Origin: an uncultured Erysipelotrichaceae bacterium
GTDB taxonomy: Bacteria; Bacillota_I; Bacilli_A; Erysipelotrichales; Erysipelotrichaceae
DNA length: 36,673 nt
Direction: 5' to 3'
Assembly (NCBI GenBank): GCA_949744505.1
Contig: CATJXY010000046.1
Coordinates: forward strand, 1 to 36,673
Part shown: piece by piece, positions 27,812 to 36,600 of the stretch
Layout: the number at the start of each line of letters is the position of its first letter
Position numbering within the stretch: position 1 is the stretch's first letter
Translations under genes and position numbers: made by a program
Notes under the pieces: model-generated
What the model was told of the DNA's origin: nothing
Database searches by the model: none
What the model saw: only the letters and a program-made list of their open reading frames with translations

Positions 27812-28236
27812 TAATAACTCCCTCCTTTCATTTCTTCACTAAAAACTCTTAAAGATGAGGCAAAAGAATCTGTCAATTCTTTCGCAAGCTCTTTGAAGTT
27901 GCAATTTGGATCACTTCTTCTCGTTACCGCTTCAAGTAAAATCGGAATATTAAATCCTGCAAAAACCGTTACATTTTTTTGTGTCAGAAGAAGTCTTGCA
28001 GCAACGTTGCACGGAGTGCCACACATGATATCCGCAAAGACAAATACTTCATCTGTGGTTTTCATTAATTCTTTATATTCCGTCAACATTTGATTTTCAA
28101 TTAGTTCTACATCCTCAACGCTTGATACTGTAATGGTTGAAATATCATCCATTTTCCCGGCAATGGTTTCAATACAACTCAATGCACCTTTCGCAAAATC
28201 ACCATGGCTTGCTAATATGATTCCCAGTTTTCCCAT
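27811..28236 (-). CDS. PTS mannose/fructose family subunit IIA
   Basis: A cytoplasmic subunit that accepts phosphate from HPr on His11 (GIILASHGDFAKGAL). A conserved FADIMCGTPCNVAARLLLTQ stretch follows (about 68-87). At 141 residues it is a stand-alone IIA, as in manX-type systems that keep A and B apart. It is the first gene of the PTS operon; AGGAGAGTTC-type purine-rich sequence precedes the ATG, and the -24/-12 promoter is about 37 bases upstream. Confidence 0.95.
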   Translation of the reverse strand: MGKLGIILASHGDFAKGALSCIETIAGKMDDISTITVSSVEDVELIENQMLTEYKELMKTTDEVFVFADIMCGTPCNVAARLLLTQKNVTVFAGFNIPILLEAVTRRSDPNCNFKELAKELTDSFASSLRVFSEEMKGGSY

Positions 28237-28272
28237 TGAACTCTCCTTTATCCTCCTTTCACCTATATCTCA

Positions 28273-28286
28273 GCAATTTTCATGCC
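28273..28286 (-). promoter_or_regulatory. Sigma-54 (-24/-12) promoter of the PTS operon
   Basis: On the minus strand TGGCATG-AAAA-TTGCT has the invariant GG (28286-28285) and GC (28274-28273) exactly ten bases apart, matching the YTGGCACG-N4-TTGCW consensus at nearly every position. It lies 37 bases before the EIIA start codon. The neighbours are a LevR-type sigma-54 activator and rpoN. Two copies of the 9-base direct repeat TTTCATACA (28327-28335 and 28346-28354, plus-strand reading) lie upstream and may be activator sites. Confidence 0.9.
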
Positions 28287-28292
28287 ATACAC

Positions 28293-28329
28293 AAAAAAAG
28301 GAATATTTCCGCTAAAACATTCCTTTTTT
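28293..28329. terminator. Terminator after the activator gene, possibly bidirectional
   Basis: AAAAAAGGAAT (28294-28304) pairs with ATTCCTTTTTT (28319-28329). On both strands the stem ends in a T-run. It separates the end of the LevR-type gene from the PTS promoter and sits only seven bases upstream of the -24 box. Confidence 0.75.
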
Positions 28330-28354
28330 CATACACTTTTTCCCATTTCATACA

Positions 28355-31117
28355 TCATTCTTTAAAATTAGAATCTCTCTGTATGATTTTAACGATGTGT
28401 GATATTTCCTGATCATTGATCACAATATTAAACTTTGTTTCCAAATAATGAATTGTCCCATGAATGACCCGTTCTATTTCGTTTTCTATTTTACTTAATT
28501 CTTCATTATGAGCCGGTTGCATAAATTCATAATCTTTCATGACCAATCTTTCAATCAGGTAAGAAAGATGAACGATCAAATCAATCACAGTAGAATTATC
28601 AAACAGGAGTTGAAAGTTTTCTTCTAATTGTTGTATATATTTTTCAATATAAAAATACAACTTCTTTGCATCAAAATAATAAAGATACTTATCAATTGTT
28701 TCCAATGTGATATCAATCTGTGTCTCTCTTTTTAGCTCAGAAGCCATGTCTTGTTTAGAAACTGCATTGACTTCATTCACAAATGAAAATAAGAAATCAA
28801 TCCCATTCCCAAACAGAATATCATACAACGAAACAAACGGGATATTTTCTATCTCTAAATCAACTGTTCCGACAATTGCTAAAACATTTTCATTGTTTGA
28901 TTTATTATGAATCATCTCTTTTAAATGATTCACTCTATCATTTTGTAAAGCTTCCACTTCGATTGAATTGACTTTATTTTTTTCAAAAATGCTTTCCAAA
29001 TGTTTCTTTAGGAAAAAGGCTGTGCCTTCATTCGAACGACATACTGTATAAATCATCTTTTTATGCTGAACCTTCAGCACACGATCAATCTGATTATCAA
29101 TCATTCGATCCAATTTTCTCACATTTGCTTTAACCCCCTTTAATACATCGGTAATCTGGTAGTTTAATAAAATAAGTTTTCTTGCCGTTTCCAACACAAC
29201 AAGAAGATTGACTGTCGGTATTACGATTGCATGAATGCCTGTATTCTTTTCAAGCAATTCTTCCAATGAAATAAGACTCACAAGATCCACAAATAATATG
29301 ACTTGTTCAAGCTTTCTCGATTTGATTTCTTTTACCAATGATGGTAGTATCTCAAGCACATTTTCTTTAAGTGAAATATCATACCCAATGACAGAATCGA
29401 TGGATAAAAGTTCATTTACCGCCTCCGCAATACTTTGCGCTGTAGACTGACCATGTGCAATTACAAAAATCAATTCTTTCGTATTCCTCTCACTACCGTT
29501 TAAACAATATTCAAATATTTTAGATAACGGTCCAATTTCTTGATTTGGAATCTTAAATCCAATCTGATTTTCCGCAAATTGTATAAATTCCTTTGTTTTT
29601 TCTATCCTCTCATCCTGATTAAAATTCATTTCATCCAATTCGGATTGATAAGTATGATTCATAATATTTTTTAAATAAATTGCCAAAGCAATATTCTGGC
29701 TTCGATCAATCGGTGTATCCAAATAGCGAACTGCCCACTCGTTGACAAGCCACATCAAATCCAGAATTTCTCTATCTTCCAAATAAGCATCCAATTGATG
29801 ATTTTTCAATAAATGGCAGATTTCTTCTGTAAATTGAATGAAATTTTCCGTTATCGATAATTCCTCTTTTTTATTGTAAATAATCGGAAGATGAATCATG
29901 GCTCGATAAGATACGTCATAAGGAGCAATCAAATAAGATTCTTCATTCAGCAAAAGTTCACATTGTTTTCTTGTTTTTTCACTTGTTTGATCTATTTTAA
30001 AGAAAATGCTCTGCGGCAGATGATTAAGATGAATTCTCAATTCACCCAAATTTTCAGTCTGCATCTCCATATAGGCATTGGCAATCGTCAGTTTGATATC
30101 ATTCTTCAATTGACCGATATTTCCCTTTGGATAATAATTAAGAAGTTTAATGATGACTTCTCGATCAATGATTACTTGATATTCAATATTATTGACTTCT
30201 CTAGCATATAATTCAAAAATAAGTTGCTTTCTTTCTACAAATGTTTTCATTTGAAGGTTTGGGATTTGAATAATCATTTCGATTCTACGCAAAAAGGTTT
30301 CAAGAAGAACATTATCCGGATTCTCAGTTGTTGCTAAAACAAATGTAACATTCGCTTCTCTTTCAGTATTTGCTTCACCAAGACGACGATATTTCTTTTT
30401 ATCAAGAAAATAAAATAACATTTCCTGTCCTTCCGGTGGAAGACGATGCACTTCATCCAAAAAAAGCATGCCGTTATCTGCCTCTTCGATCAACCCGGAT
30501 CGGTCTTCTAAAGAATCGGTATAAGAACCTTTTTTACTACCGAATAAATAGCTCAATAATAAATTCGGATTATTCGCATAATCAGCACAATTAAAAACGA
30601 TCAACTTGCAATCCGGTTGAAAAACCCCTTTTTGGATTCCGTATTGAAACATTTTTTCCGCAAATAAACTTTTTCCTGTTCCGCTTTCTCCGATAATCAG
30701 CGTATGGAGTGGTTTTTTAGGGTAAAGAATCGCTGCTTTGGCAAGACTTACCGCTTTCTTTAAACTATATTCATATCCAATCAATTCTTCAAAAATATCA
30801 TCTACTTTGGATAAATTAACATTTTCTTCAATCAATTCTTTCAAAGATGAACAAATACAATTTTTCTCATAAACACGATTACTGATTTTCATCAAAAATT
30901 CTTTTGAAAAATATCGAACTGTTTTTCCTTTGATTTTAATTACTTTATCCATCTCAAACAACTTATTTACTTCAACCGTAACATTATTTCGAAGCATATG
31001 AAGCTCTTCTGCCAATTCATAAACAGAAATTCCTTCACATTTCCCCAGTTTTAAATCAATAAAAGAATATTTTCTTGAATAATTTTCTATTAAATCCAGT
31101 ATTTGATCAATTCTCAT
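28355..31117 (-). CDS. levR: LevR-type sigma-54 activator with PTS regulation domains
   Basis: An AAA+ activator of sigma-54 controlled by the PTS. Domains in order: N-terminal winged HTH (1-80); AAA+ (about 110-345) with Walker A GESGTGKS (143-150), Walker B LFLDEVHR (218-225) and arginines at 277-278; a PRD-like region (about 425-510); an EIIA-Man-like domain with phospho-His555 (VIAHGQS); an EIIB-Gat-like domain with Cys693 (YTVCRSNEGTA); and a second PRD (about 820-915) with His850 and His907. This is the LevR/ManR layout, 920 residues, full length. The sigma-54 contact loop, usually GAFTGA, reads GSYTDS at 197-202. It lies upstream of, and in the same direction as, the PTS operon and probably activates it when the transported sugar is present. 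Confidence 0.93.
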   Translation of the reverse strand: MRIDQILDLIENYSRKYSFIDLKLGKCEGISVYELAEELHMLRNNVTVEVNKLFEMDKVIKIKGKTVRYFSKEFLMKISNRVYEKNCICSSLKELIEENVNLSKVDDIFEELIGYEYSLKKAVSLAKAAILYPKKPLHTLIIGESGTGKSLFAEKMFQYGIQKGVFQPDCKLIVFNCADYANNPNLLLSYLFGSKKGSYTDSLEDRSGLIEEADNGMLFLDEVHRLPPEGQEMLFYFLDKKKYRRLGEANTEREANVTFVLATTENPDNVLLETFLRRIEMIIQIPNLQMKTFVERKQLIFELYAREVNNIEYQVIIDREVIIKLLNYYPKGNIGQLKNDIKLTIANAYMEMQTENLGELRIHLNHLPQSIFFKIDQTSEKTRKQCELLLNEESYLIAPYDVSYRAMIHLPIIYNKKEELSITENFIQFTEEICHLLKNHQLDAYLEDREILDLMWLVNEWAVRYLDTPIDRSQNIALAIYLKNIMNHTYQSELDEMNFNQDERIEKTKEFIQFAENQIGFKIPNQEIGPLSKIFEYCLNGSERNTKELIFVIAHGQSTAQSIAEAVNELLSIDSVIGYDISLKENVLEILPSLVKEIKSRKLEQVILFVDLVSLISLEELLEKNTGIHAIVIPTVNLLVVLETARKLILLNYQITDVLKGVKANVRKLDRMIDNQIDRVLKVQHKKMIYTVCRSNEGTAFFLKKHLESIFEKNKVNSIEVEALQNDRVNHLKEMIHNKSNNENVLAIVGTVDLEIENIPFVSLYDILFGNGIDFLFSFVNEVNAVSKQDMASELKRETQIDITLETIDKYLYYFDAKKLYFYIEKYIQQLEENFQLLFDNSTVIDLIVHLSYLIERLVMKDYEFMQPAHNEELSKIENEIERVIHGTIHYLETKFNIVINDQEISHIVKIIQRDSNFKE

Positions 31118-31151
31118 ATCATCACCTATTCTTTCACTTGATTTTAATGCA

Positions 31152-31180
31152 ATTGTAACATTATCTACTTTTATTGTCTA
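31152..31180 (-). promoter_or_regulatory. Sigma-70-type promoter of the activator gene
   Basis: On the minus strand TAGACA (31175-31180), a 17-base spacer and TACAAT (31152-31157) lie 34 bases before the levR start codon. Both boxes match the consensus at five of six positions. The activator is thus transcribed by the housekeeping sigma factor, not by sigma-54. Confidence 0.75.
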
Positions 31181-31184
31181 TTTT

Positions 31185-31217
31185 AAAAAAATGGAAGATA
31201 TATTTCTACCTTCCATT
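31185..31217 (-). terminator. Terminator after pcrA
   Basis: On the minus strand AATGGAAG pairs with CTTCCATT over a 12-base loop and is followed by seven T residues. It sits 19 bases beyond the pcrA stop and just before the levR promoter. Confidence 0.9.
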
Positions 31218-31235
31218 CACTTTTATGTAATTTTC

Positions 31236-33392
31236 TTAAGAAACAAGTTTCTTTAAAGAAGGATGTGTAGCCAAAACTTTCTTAACCCCAACCGGAAATT
31301 TGAACGCGATCTGTACAAAATTTCCTTCGACTCCAAGAACGATTCCTTCTCCGAAAACCGCATGACTGATTTTATCTCCCTTTTTAAAGCCTTTTTTTCC
31401 TTTAGGTGTTACGGGAGCAGAAACCTCTTCAAAATCAAACTCATCATCCGGTATAAACAAAGGTTGCTCATGTGGATCTTGAAATTTACTCGAAACACCC
31501 AAATGTTCAACTGTAGATGGATCCAGCTCATCAATAAAACGAGAAGTCGTCTTGACTCGATTTAATACATAGTTAAAACCGGAACTATCTGTCAAATACA
31601 ATTTATTTCTGGCTCGAGTGTAAGCAACATAAGCCAAACGTCTTTCTTCTTCCAATCCTTTTTTTCCATCTTGCATAGAACGATCGCTTGGGAAAATACC
31701 ATCACTCATACCACATACAAACACATTGTTAAATTCCAATCCCTTCGCCGCATGAACCGTCATTAGCTGAACACTTAAAGAACGTTCAGTTTCATTTGTT
31801 TCTCCATACAAGCTAACTATTTGTAAATACTCATCCAAAGTACTGTCCGGGAAATTAATCATAAACGATCCAATATCATTAATCAGTTCCTTTAAGTTTT
31901 CAATTCGTTCAGTTTCCTTGTTTTCTTCTAACATACGGCGATATCCACTCTCATCAATAACTTTTTCCAACATTTTATCAATGGACGTTTCATCCACTTC
32001 TTTTTTCCACTTTTCAATCATCTGGACAAAATTCTTCACCGTTTCTCTATTTTTCGGTCCCAAAATATCCGATTCATTTTTAAGTACTTCATACATGGTT
32101 GTTTTTAATTCTTTTGAACGATCTCGAAGCTTTTCCATGGATCTTGTCCCCAATCCTCTTTTCGGATTATTGATGATACGAAGTAATGCCAAATCATCAT
32201 TCATTGTAATCATACGCAAATAACATAGCGCATCTTTAATTTCCGCACGCTCATAGAACTTGACCCCGCCAAAGATCACATAAGGAATATGCTCTTCTAA
32301 AAGTCCTTTTTCAATTGCCCTTGAAAGATAGTTGGAACGATACAAAATCGCAATATCACGATATTCTGTCCCTTTACTATGAAGTTCAGCAATCTTCCGT
32401 GCGATCCATGCCGCTTCATATTCTTCTGAAGCGCTCGTATAATGAGTAATCTTTTCCCCGGCTTCTTTGTTTGTGTATAAATCTTTCTTAACACGATAAC
32501 TGTTATTTTTGATCAAGGAATTCGCCCCATCCAGTATCATTTGAGTAGAACGATAGTTTTCATTTAGGATAATCGTATGCAACGGGGCAAAATCTTTTTC
32601 AAAATTCATGATAATGTTCACATCAGCACCACGCCAAGTATATATTGTTTGATCGGGATCCCCGACAACATAGACGTTATTCTGTGTTCCGGCTAAAAGA
32701 CGAATCAATTCATATTGCACCTGATCGATATCTTGAAACTCATCGACATGAATATAATTGAAACATTTTTGCCACTTTGCCAAAACCTCGCTATATCGTT
32801 TAAACATTTTTACAGTGACCAAAAGTAAATCATCGAAATCCAATGCATATAAAGCATTCTGCCTCTCAACATAGTAACGATATAACTTCGCCTTATCCAT
32901 TTCTCCTTTAAATCCGACTGCCAATCGCTCAGCACGATCCGGATCGATCGAAGCCGCTTTATTATTCGCAATATAATCTAAAACAGACGCATAAGAATAA
33001 GTTTGCTTATCTAAATTCAATTCACGATAAGCTTCTTTTAAAATAGCCTTTTGATCATCGGCATCCATGACTGTAAAATTACGTGGATATCCCATAGTTA
33101 AGATATCTTTTCTTAAAATTCGAACACAAAGTGAGTGAATTGTGGAAATAGAAACCGTACTGCCTTCTTGAATCATCCCATTAACTCTTTCTTTCATTTC
33201 ATTCGCCGCTTTATTAGTAAATGTAATTGCTAATATTTTATTGGGATAGACTCCTTTTTCTAAAATCAGATAAGCAATTCGAGTTGTTAGAACACGCGTT
33301 TTCCCACTTCCTGCTCCCGCAATGATTCGCACATATTGAGAATCAGTCAAAACCGCTTCTTTCTGATTCGCATTCAAATTTTCAAAATTCAT
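31236..33392 (-). CDS. pcrA: ATP-dependent DNA helicase PcrA (UvrD/Rep family)
   Basis: A 3'-5' superfamily 1 helicase acting in repair and rolling-circle replication, and removing RecA from DNA. I place the start at 33392 (NFENLNANQKEAV, 718 residues) because a GAGGTGAG site precedes it; 34 more codons are open in frame but look non-coding. Motifs: Q-motif LNANQKEAV, Walker A AGAGSGKTR, motif II VDEFQDID, motif III GDPDQTIYTWRGA, motif IV-V region MTVHAAKGLEFNNVFV, motif VI EERRLAYVAYTRARNKL. The C-terminus (about 660-718) has the PcrA-type tail with a Tudor-like VFGEGIVLGVEGNFVQIAF. Confidence 0.97.
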   Translation of the reverse strand: MNFENLNANQKEAVLTDSQYVRIIAGAGSGKTRVLTTRIAYLILEKGVYPNKILAITFTNKAANEMKERVNGMIQEGSTVSISTIHSLCVRILRKDILTMGYPRNFTVMDADDQKAILKEAYRELNLDKQTYSYASVLDYIANNKAASIDPDRAERLAVGFKGEMDKAKLYRYYVERQNALYALDFDDLLLVTVKMFKRYSEVLAKWQKCFNYIHVDEFQDIDQVQYELIRLLAGTQNNVYVVGDPDQTIYTWRGADVNIIMNFEKDFAPLHTIILNENYRSTQMILDGANSLIKNNSYRVKKDLYTNKEAGEKITHYTSASEEYEAAWIARKIAELHSKGTEYRDIAILYRSNYLSRAIEKGLLEEHIPYVIFGGVKFYERAEIKDALCYLRMITMNDDLALLRIINNPKRGLGTRSMEKLRDRSKELKTTMYEVLKNESDILGPKNRETVKNFVQMIEKWKKEVDETSIDKMLEKVIDESGYRRMLEENKETERIENLKELINDIGSFMINFPDSTLDEYLQIVSLYGETNETERSLSVQLMTVHAAKGLEFNNVFVCGMSDGIFPSDRSMQDGKKGLEEERRLAYVAYTRARNKLYLTDSSGFNYVLNRVKTTSRFIDELDPSTVEHLGVSSKFQDPHEQPLFIPDDEFDFEEVSAPVTPKGKKGFKKGDKISHAVFGEGIVLGVEGNFVQIAFKFPVGVKKVLATHPSLKKLVS

Positions 33393-33486
33393 AACTCTCA
33401 CCTCAGTGTTTATAATCATATCATAATCAGAGCCATCACAAAACAAAAAAGTTAATGAAAACTTAATAGAATTATTTGTAAATTGT

Positions 33487-33515
33487 TTCACCACTGTTTC
33501 AAGTTATGTTATAAT
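33487..33515 (+). promoter_or_regulatory. Promoter of the plus-strand methyltransferase operon
   Basis: TTCACC (33487-33492), a 17-base spacer and TATAAT (33510-33515), with TG one base upstream of the -10 (extended -10). It lies 20 bases before the start codon at 33535. It is divergent from pcrA. Confidence 0.7.
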
Positions 33516-33534
33516 ATGTGAAAGGAGAAAGCTC

Positions 33535-34410
33535 ATGAACAAAATTGCAGATAACTGGAAAGATTATGAATGTATTTCTGCCGGAGATGGAGAAAAAGTA
33601 GAGCGTTGGGGAAATATCTTACTACGCCGCCCTGATCCACAAGCCGCATGGAATAAAGAACCGGACCCGGTGTGGAATTCTATTCACGCACATTATCACC
33701 GCAGTTCAAAAGGGGGAGGAAGTTGGGAATTTAAAAAGAAACTTCCGGAAACTTGGACCGTTTCATATAAAAACCTCACATTTAAAGTTTCCCCTACCGG
33801 ATTTAAACATACCGGACTTTTTCCTGAACAAGCAGTCAATTGGGATTGGATGATGGACATGATTTCAAAAGAAAATAGAGAAATCCGAATCCTCAACCTA
33901 TTCGCTTATACCGGGGGGGCTACCATGGCTTGTGCTAGTGCCGGTGCCGATGAAGTCGTTCATGTCGATGCTTCAAAAGGAATGGTTCAGTGGGCTAAAG
34001 AGAATATGGCACTTTCCCACCTTGAAGATAAAAAAATTCGTTTTATTGTCGATGATGTCTTAAAATTCGTACAACGAGAAAAGCGCCGTGGCCATACTTA
34101 TCACGGAATCATTATGGATCCGCCGAGTTATGGAAGAGGGCCGAATAAAGAAGTTTGGAAATTGGAAGATCAACTCAATGATTTAATTGAGAGTTGTTTA
34201 GATATTCTTGATGAAGAACCCTTGTTCTTTCTCATCAATTCTTATACAACCGGGTTCTCGGCAACTGTTCTTGCAAACTGTTTAAAAAAGACCGTTCTCA
34301 AAAAACATCCAAGCGGTAAGATTGAAGCAGGAGAAGTCGGACTACCAATCACCAAAGATGATTTGATCCTCCCTTGCGGAATTTACGGAAGATGGATCAG
34401 CCATGATTAA
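33535..34410 (+). CDS. Class I SAM-dependent methyltransferase, RlmI/RlmK-like
   Basis: A 291-residue methyltransferase, probably an rRNA or tRNA cytosine/guanine enzyme of the RlmI-RlmK group, though the exact substrate is unclear. The SAM motif is LNLFAYTGGATMACASAGAD (120-139), VVHVDAS (141-147) is the next strand, and MDPPSYGRG (194-202) is the catalytic motif. The N-terminal ~90 residues (with ERWGNILLRRPDPQAAW) are not typical of RlmI, which has a PUA domain. AGGAG precedes the ATG. It overlaps the RluA-type gene downstream by 8 bases, so RNA modification is a shared theme. Confidence 0.85.
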   Translation: MNKIADNWKDYECISAGDGEKVERWGNILLRRPDPQAAWNKEPDPVWNSIHAHYHRSSKGGGSWEFKKKLPETWTVSYKNLTFKVSPTGFKHTGLFPEQAVNWDWMMDMISKENREIRILNLFAYTGGATMACASAGADEVVHVDASKGMVQWAKENMALSHLEDKKIRFIVDDVLKFVQREKRRGHTYHGIIMDPPSYGRGPNKEVWKLEDQLNDLIESCLDILDEEPLFFLINSYTTGFSATVLANCLKKTVLKKHPSGKIEAGEVGLPITKDDLILPCGIYGRWISHD

Positions 34411-35065
34411 TATTTTATATGAGGATAATCATTTGCTTGTTGTTGAAAAACCTTGCAACATGCCGACGCAACAAGATGAAAGTGAAGACTTAGATCTATT
34501 AACTTGTTTAAAAGAAGATTTAAAGATTCGCTACAATAAATCAGGAAATGTCTATTTGGGACTTGTTCATCGTCTAGATCGCCCTGTAGGGGGTATTATG
34601 GTTTTTGCCAAAACATCCAAGGCCGCTTCAAGACTCAGTGATCAAATTAGAACGCATCAATTTCAAAAAACATATCGTGCTATCGTAAATTATAACGGTC
34701 TTAAAAAACAAGATACATGGATTGATATGTTAAAGAAGGACCACAAGACAAATACCAGTAAAGTCACGTCTATCCGTGATCCTCAAGGAAAAGAAGCTAT
34801 TCTTTCCTATTCTATCCTTGATATCAATCAAAATCTGGCTTGTGTGGAAATTTCATTAAAAACAGGCCGTTCTCATCAAATTCGTGTTCAATTTTCCAGT
34901 CGAAACCATGCTTTATGGGGAGATCAAAGGTATAACCCTTCTGCTAAAGAAAATCAGCAAATTGCATTATGGGCTTACTCAATTCGATTTATCCATCCCA
35001 CTACCAAGCAACAATTGGAATTCAAATTAAATCCGCCAAATCAATTCCCTTGGAATTTATTTTAG
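34403..35065 (+). CDS. RluA-family pseudouridine synthase
   Basis: It converts uridine to pseudouridine in rRNA or tRNA. The catalytic signature is GLVHRLDRPVGGIMVFAKTS, with Asp59 as the nucleophile. The later TGRSHQIRVQFSSRNHALWG stretch is the conserved C-terminal family motif. At 220 residues it lacks the S4 domain of larger members and is in the size range of small RluA/TruC-like enzymes. It starts inside the end of the methyltransferase gene. Confidence 0.92.
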   Translation: MINILYEDNHLLVVEKPCNMPTQQDESEDLDLLTCLKEDLKIRYNKSGNVYLGLVHRLDRPVGGIMVFAKTSKAASRLSDQIRTHQFQKTYRAIVNYNGLKKQDTWIDMLKKDHKTNTSKVTSIRDPQGKEAILSYSILDINQNLACVEISLKTGRSHQIRVQFSSRNHALWGDQRYNPSAKENQQIALWAYSIRFIHPTTKQQLEFKLNPPNQFPWNLF

Positions 35066-35081
35066 ATAAGGAGACTCGTTT

Positions 35082-36203
35082 ATGACATATGGTAATGTAA
35101 AATTAAATGGTAACCAACCAAAAAGAAAAAGAAGAAAACTGAGAAAATCATTTGTGATTAGTGCCTCCCTTTTTCTTATCACATTTACTCTTTTGTTAGT
35201 ATTTTTGTTTTTCCCTACTACGGCAAGGAAACTCAAAAAAATCGGATATAGTCCGGAGGCAATTGAAATCATCAAACAAGACAAAATAGCAAATACTCTT
35301 ATTGACGGGAATTATTTTTCCGAGAATTTACAGAGCGCCATTTTATCCAAAAATTATGATTTAAAATATTTGGATCTATATCTGATTCAGGATAAAACCA
35401 CAGAAGACGATACGCTCCTTTATGATAAGCTTATCGCAAAAGGATACAGTACAAATGAACTGATTCTTTTGTATTCAAGTCTTACATTTAAAGAAATGAC
35501 TCCTTTACTTGTATTTGATAAAGTAAAAACAGTCGATTTTTACATCAATGATGTTTCTGATCATCGTATCACAAATAATGCCCAAAATTTCTTTGAATTA
35601 TCCGGAAGTTATATTGAATATTACAAGGAAACCGAGGTATCCGTCAGCATAGACAGAAATGCCCTCATGGTAAATAAACATTATTATATTGATGAAAACT
35701 TCATTCCAAATGATTTGGTTACACTTTCAATTCAATACGCAGCTTCTGACAGACAGTTACAAAGAGAAGCGGCTGATGCACTACAAACAATGTGTGATGC
35801 CTTGCAAAGTGAAACAGGATTAAGAATGTACGCATCCAGTGCATATCGCAGTTATCAATCACAAGTAGAAATCTATAATGGGTATGTTGCCACAAAAGGA
35901 CAAGAAGCGGCTGATTTAGTAGCGGCAAGACCGGGATTCTCTGAACATCAAACCGGTTTAACAGTAGATATGACTCCTGTTGGAAGTAGTATGGGAGAAT
36001 TCGGAGACAGTGAACAATTTAAATGGATGCTAGAAAACTCTTATAAATATGGTTGGATCTTACGCTATCCTGAAGGAAAAACAACGATTACCGGATATGA
36101 CTTCGAAGCATGGCACTATCGTTATCTTGGTGTTGATTTAGCTACAAAAGTTCATAATTCGGGTCTTACCTATGATGAATATTATGAATTGTATTTAAAA
36201 TAA
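35082..36203 (+). CDS. VanY-type D-alanyl-D-alanine carboxypeptidase (M15B)
   Basis: A cell-wall peptidase that removes the terminal D-Ala from peptidoglycan stem peptides. The N-terminus is basic (about 14-22), then one membrane span (SFVISASLFLITFTLLLVFL, about 23-42) anchors the enzyme outside the cell. The C-terminal catalytic domain (about 235-373) has SAYRSYQSQ, then SEHQTGLTVD with zinc ligands His289 and Asp296, and EAWHYRYLG with Glu342 (base) and His345 (zinc). The stretch between residues 50 and 230 is not recognised. AAGGAG lies eight bases before the ATG. Followed by a strong terminator. Confidence 0.93.
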   Translation: MTYGNVKLNGNQPKRKRRKLRKSFVISASLFLITFTLLLVFLFFPTTARKLKKIGYSPEAIEIIKQDKIANTLIDGNYFSENLQSAILSKNYDLKYLDLYLIQDKTTEDDTLLYDKLIAKGYSTNELILLYSSLTFKEMTPLLVFDKVKTVDFYINDVSDHRITNNAQNFFELSGSYIEYYKETEVSVSIDRNALMVNKHYYIDENFIPNDLVTLSIQYAASDRQLQREAADALQTMCDALQSETGLRMYASSAYRSYQSQVEIYNGYVATKGQEAADLVAARPGFSEHQTGLTVDMTPVGSSMGEFGDSEQFKWMLENSYKYGWILRYPEGKTTITGYDFEAWHYRYLGVDLATKVHNSGLTYDEYYELYLK

Positions 36204-36204
36204 A

Positions 36205-36241
36205 AGAAGTAGAAGTCCAAGTTAGGATTTCTACTTTTTTA
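36205..36241. terminator. Terminator between convergent genes
   Basis: AGTAGAAGTCC (36208-36218) pairs with GGATTTCTACT (36225-36235), with one G-T position in the stem, followed by TTTTTT. It ends the VanY-type gene and lies just after the stop of the minus-strand HPt gene. An A-tract on its left side may allow some use from the other direction. Confidence 0.85.
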
Positions 36242-36243
36242 AT

Positions 36244-36600
36244 CTATGCTTGTAGCTGTTTAATACATTTAATTGTCATACAATAATCTTCTTTTACTTT
36301 TTCTACCAATAAATCAATATCTGCCTTATATTCATGACAATTACGAAGTCTTTCACATAATGCATCAGATGAAATATACAGTTGTGTAAGTGCTAAATTC
36401 TGGCAAATCCCCTTTATAGTATGAACAGCTCTAAAGGCTTCTTCCATATTCCGATTCTCAATTGAGTCAATCAATAATTGATAGCTTTTATCATCCATGT
36501 ATTTCAAAACAAACTTGATAATTCTTTCCTCTGTTCTCAAGCGGCCTTTGACTTCCTTATAATCCGCATTCATCGCAGCATAGCATTCTTCAATTGTCAT
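36244..36600 (-). CDS. HPt (histidine phosphotransfer) domain protein
   Basis: A 118-residue stand-alone phosphotransfer protein. The active-site signature is AFRAVHTIKGICQNLAL with phospho-accepting His60; the rest is a four-helix bundle. Such proteins carry phosphate between a hybrid histidine kinase and a response regulator; the partners are not in the window. The ATG overlaps the stop of the upstream GGDEF-type gene as TAATG, so the two are co-translated, linking the phosphorelay to cyclic-di-GMP or similar signalling. Confidence 0.88.
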   Translation of the reverse strand: MTIEECYAAMNADYKEVKGRLRTEERIIKFVLKYMDDKSYQLLIDSIENRNMEEAFRAVHTIKGICQNLALTQLYISSDALCERLRNCHEYKADIDLLVEKVKEDYCMTIKCIKQLQA

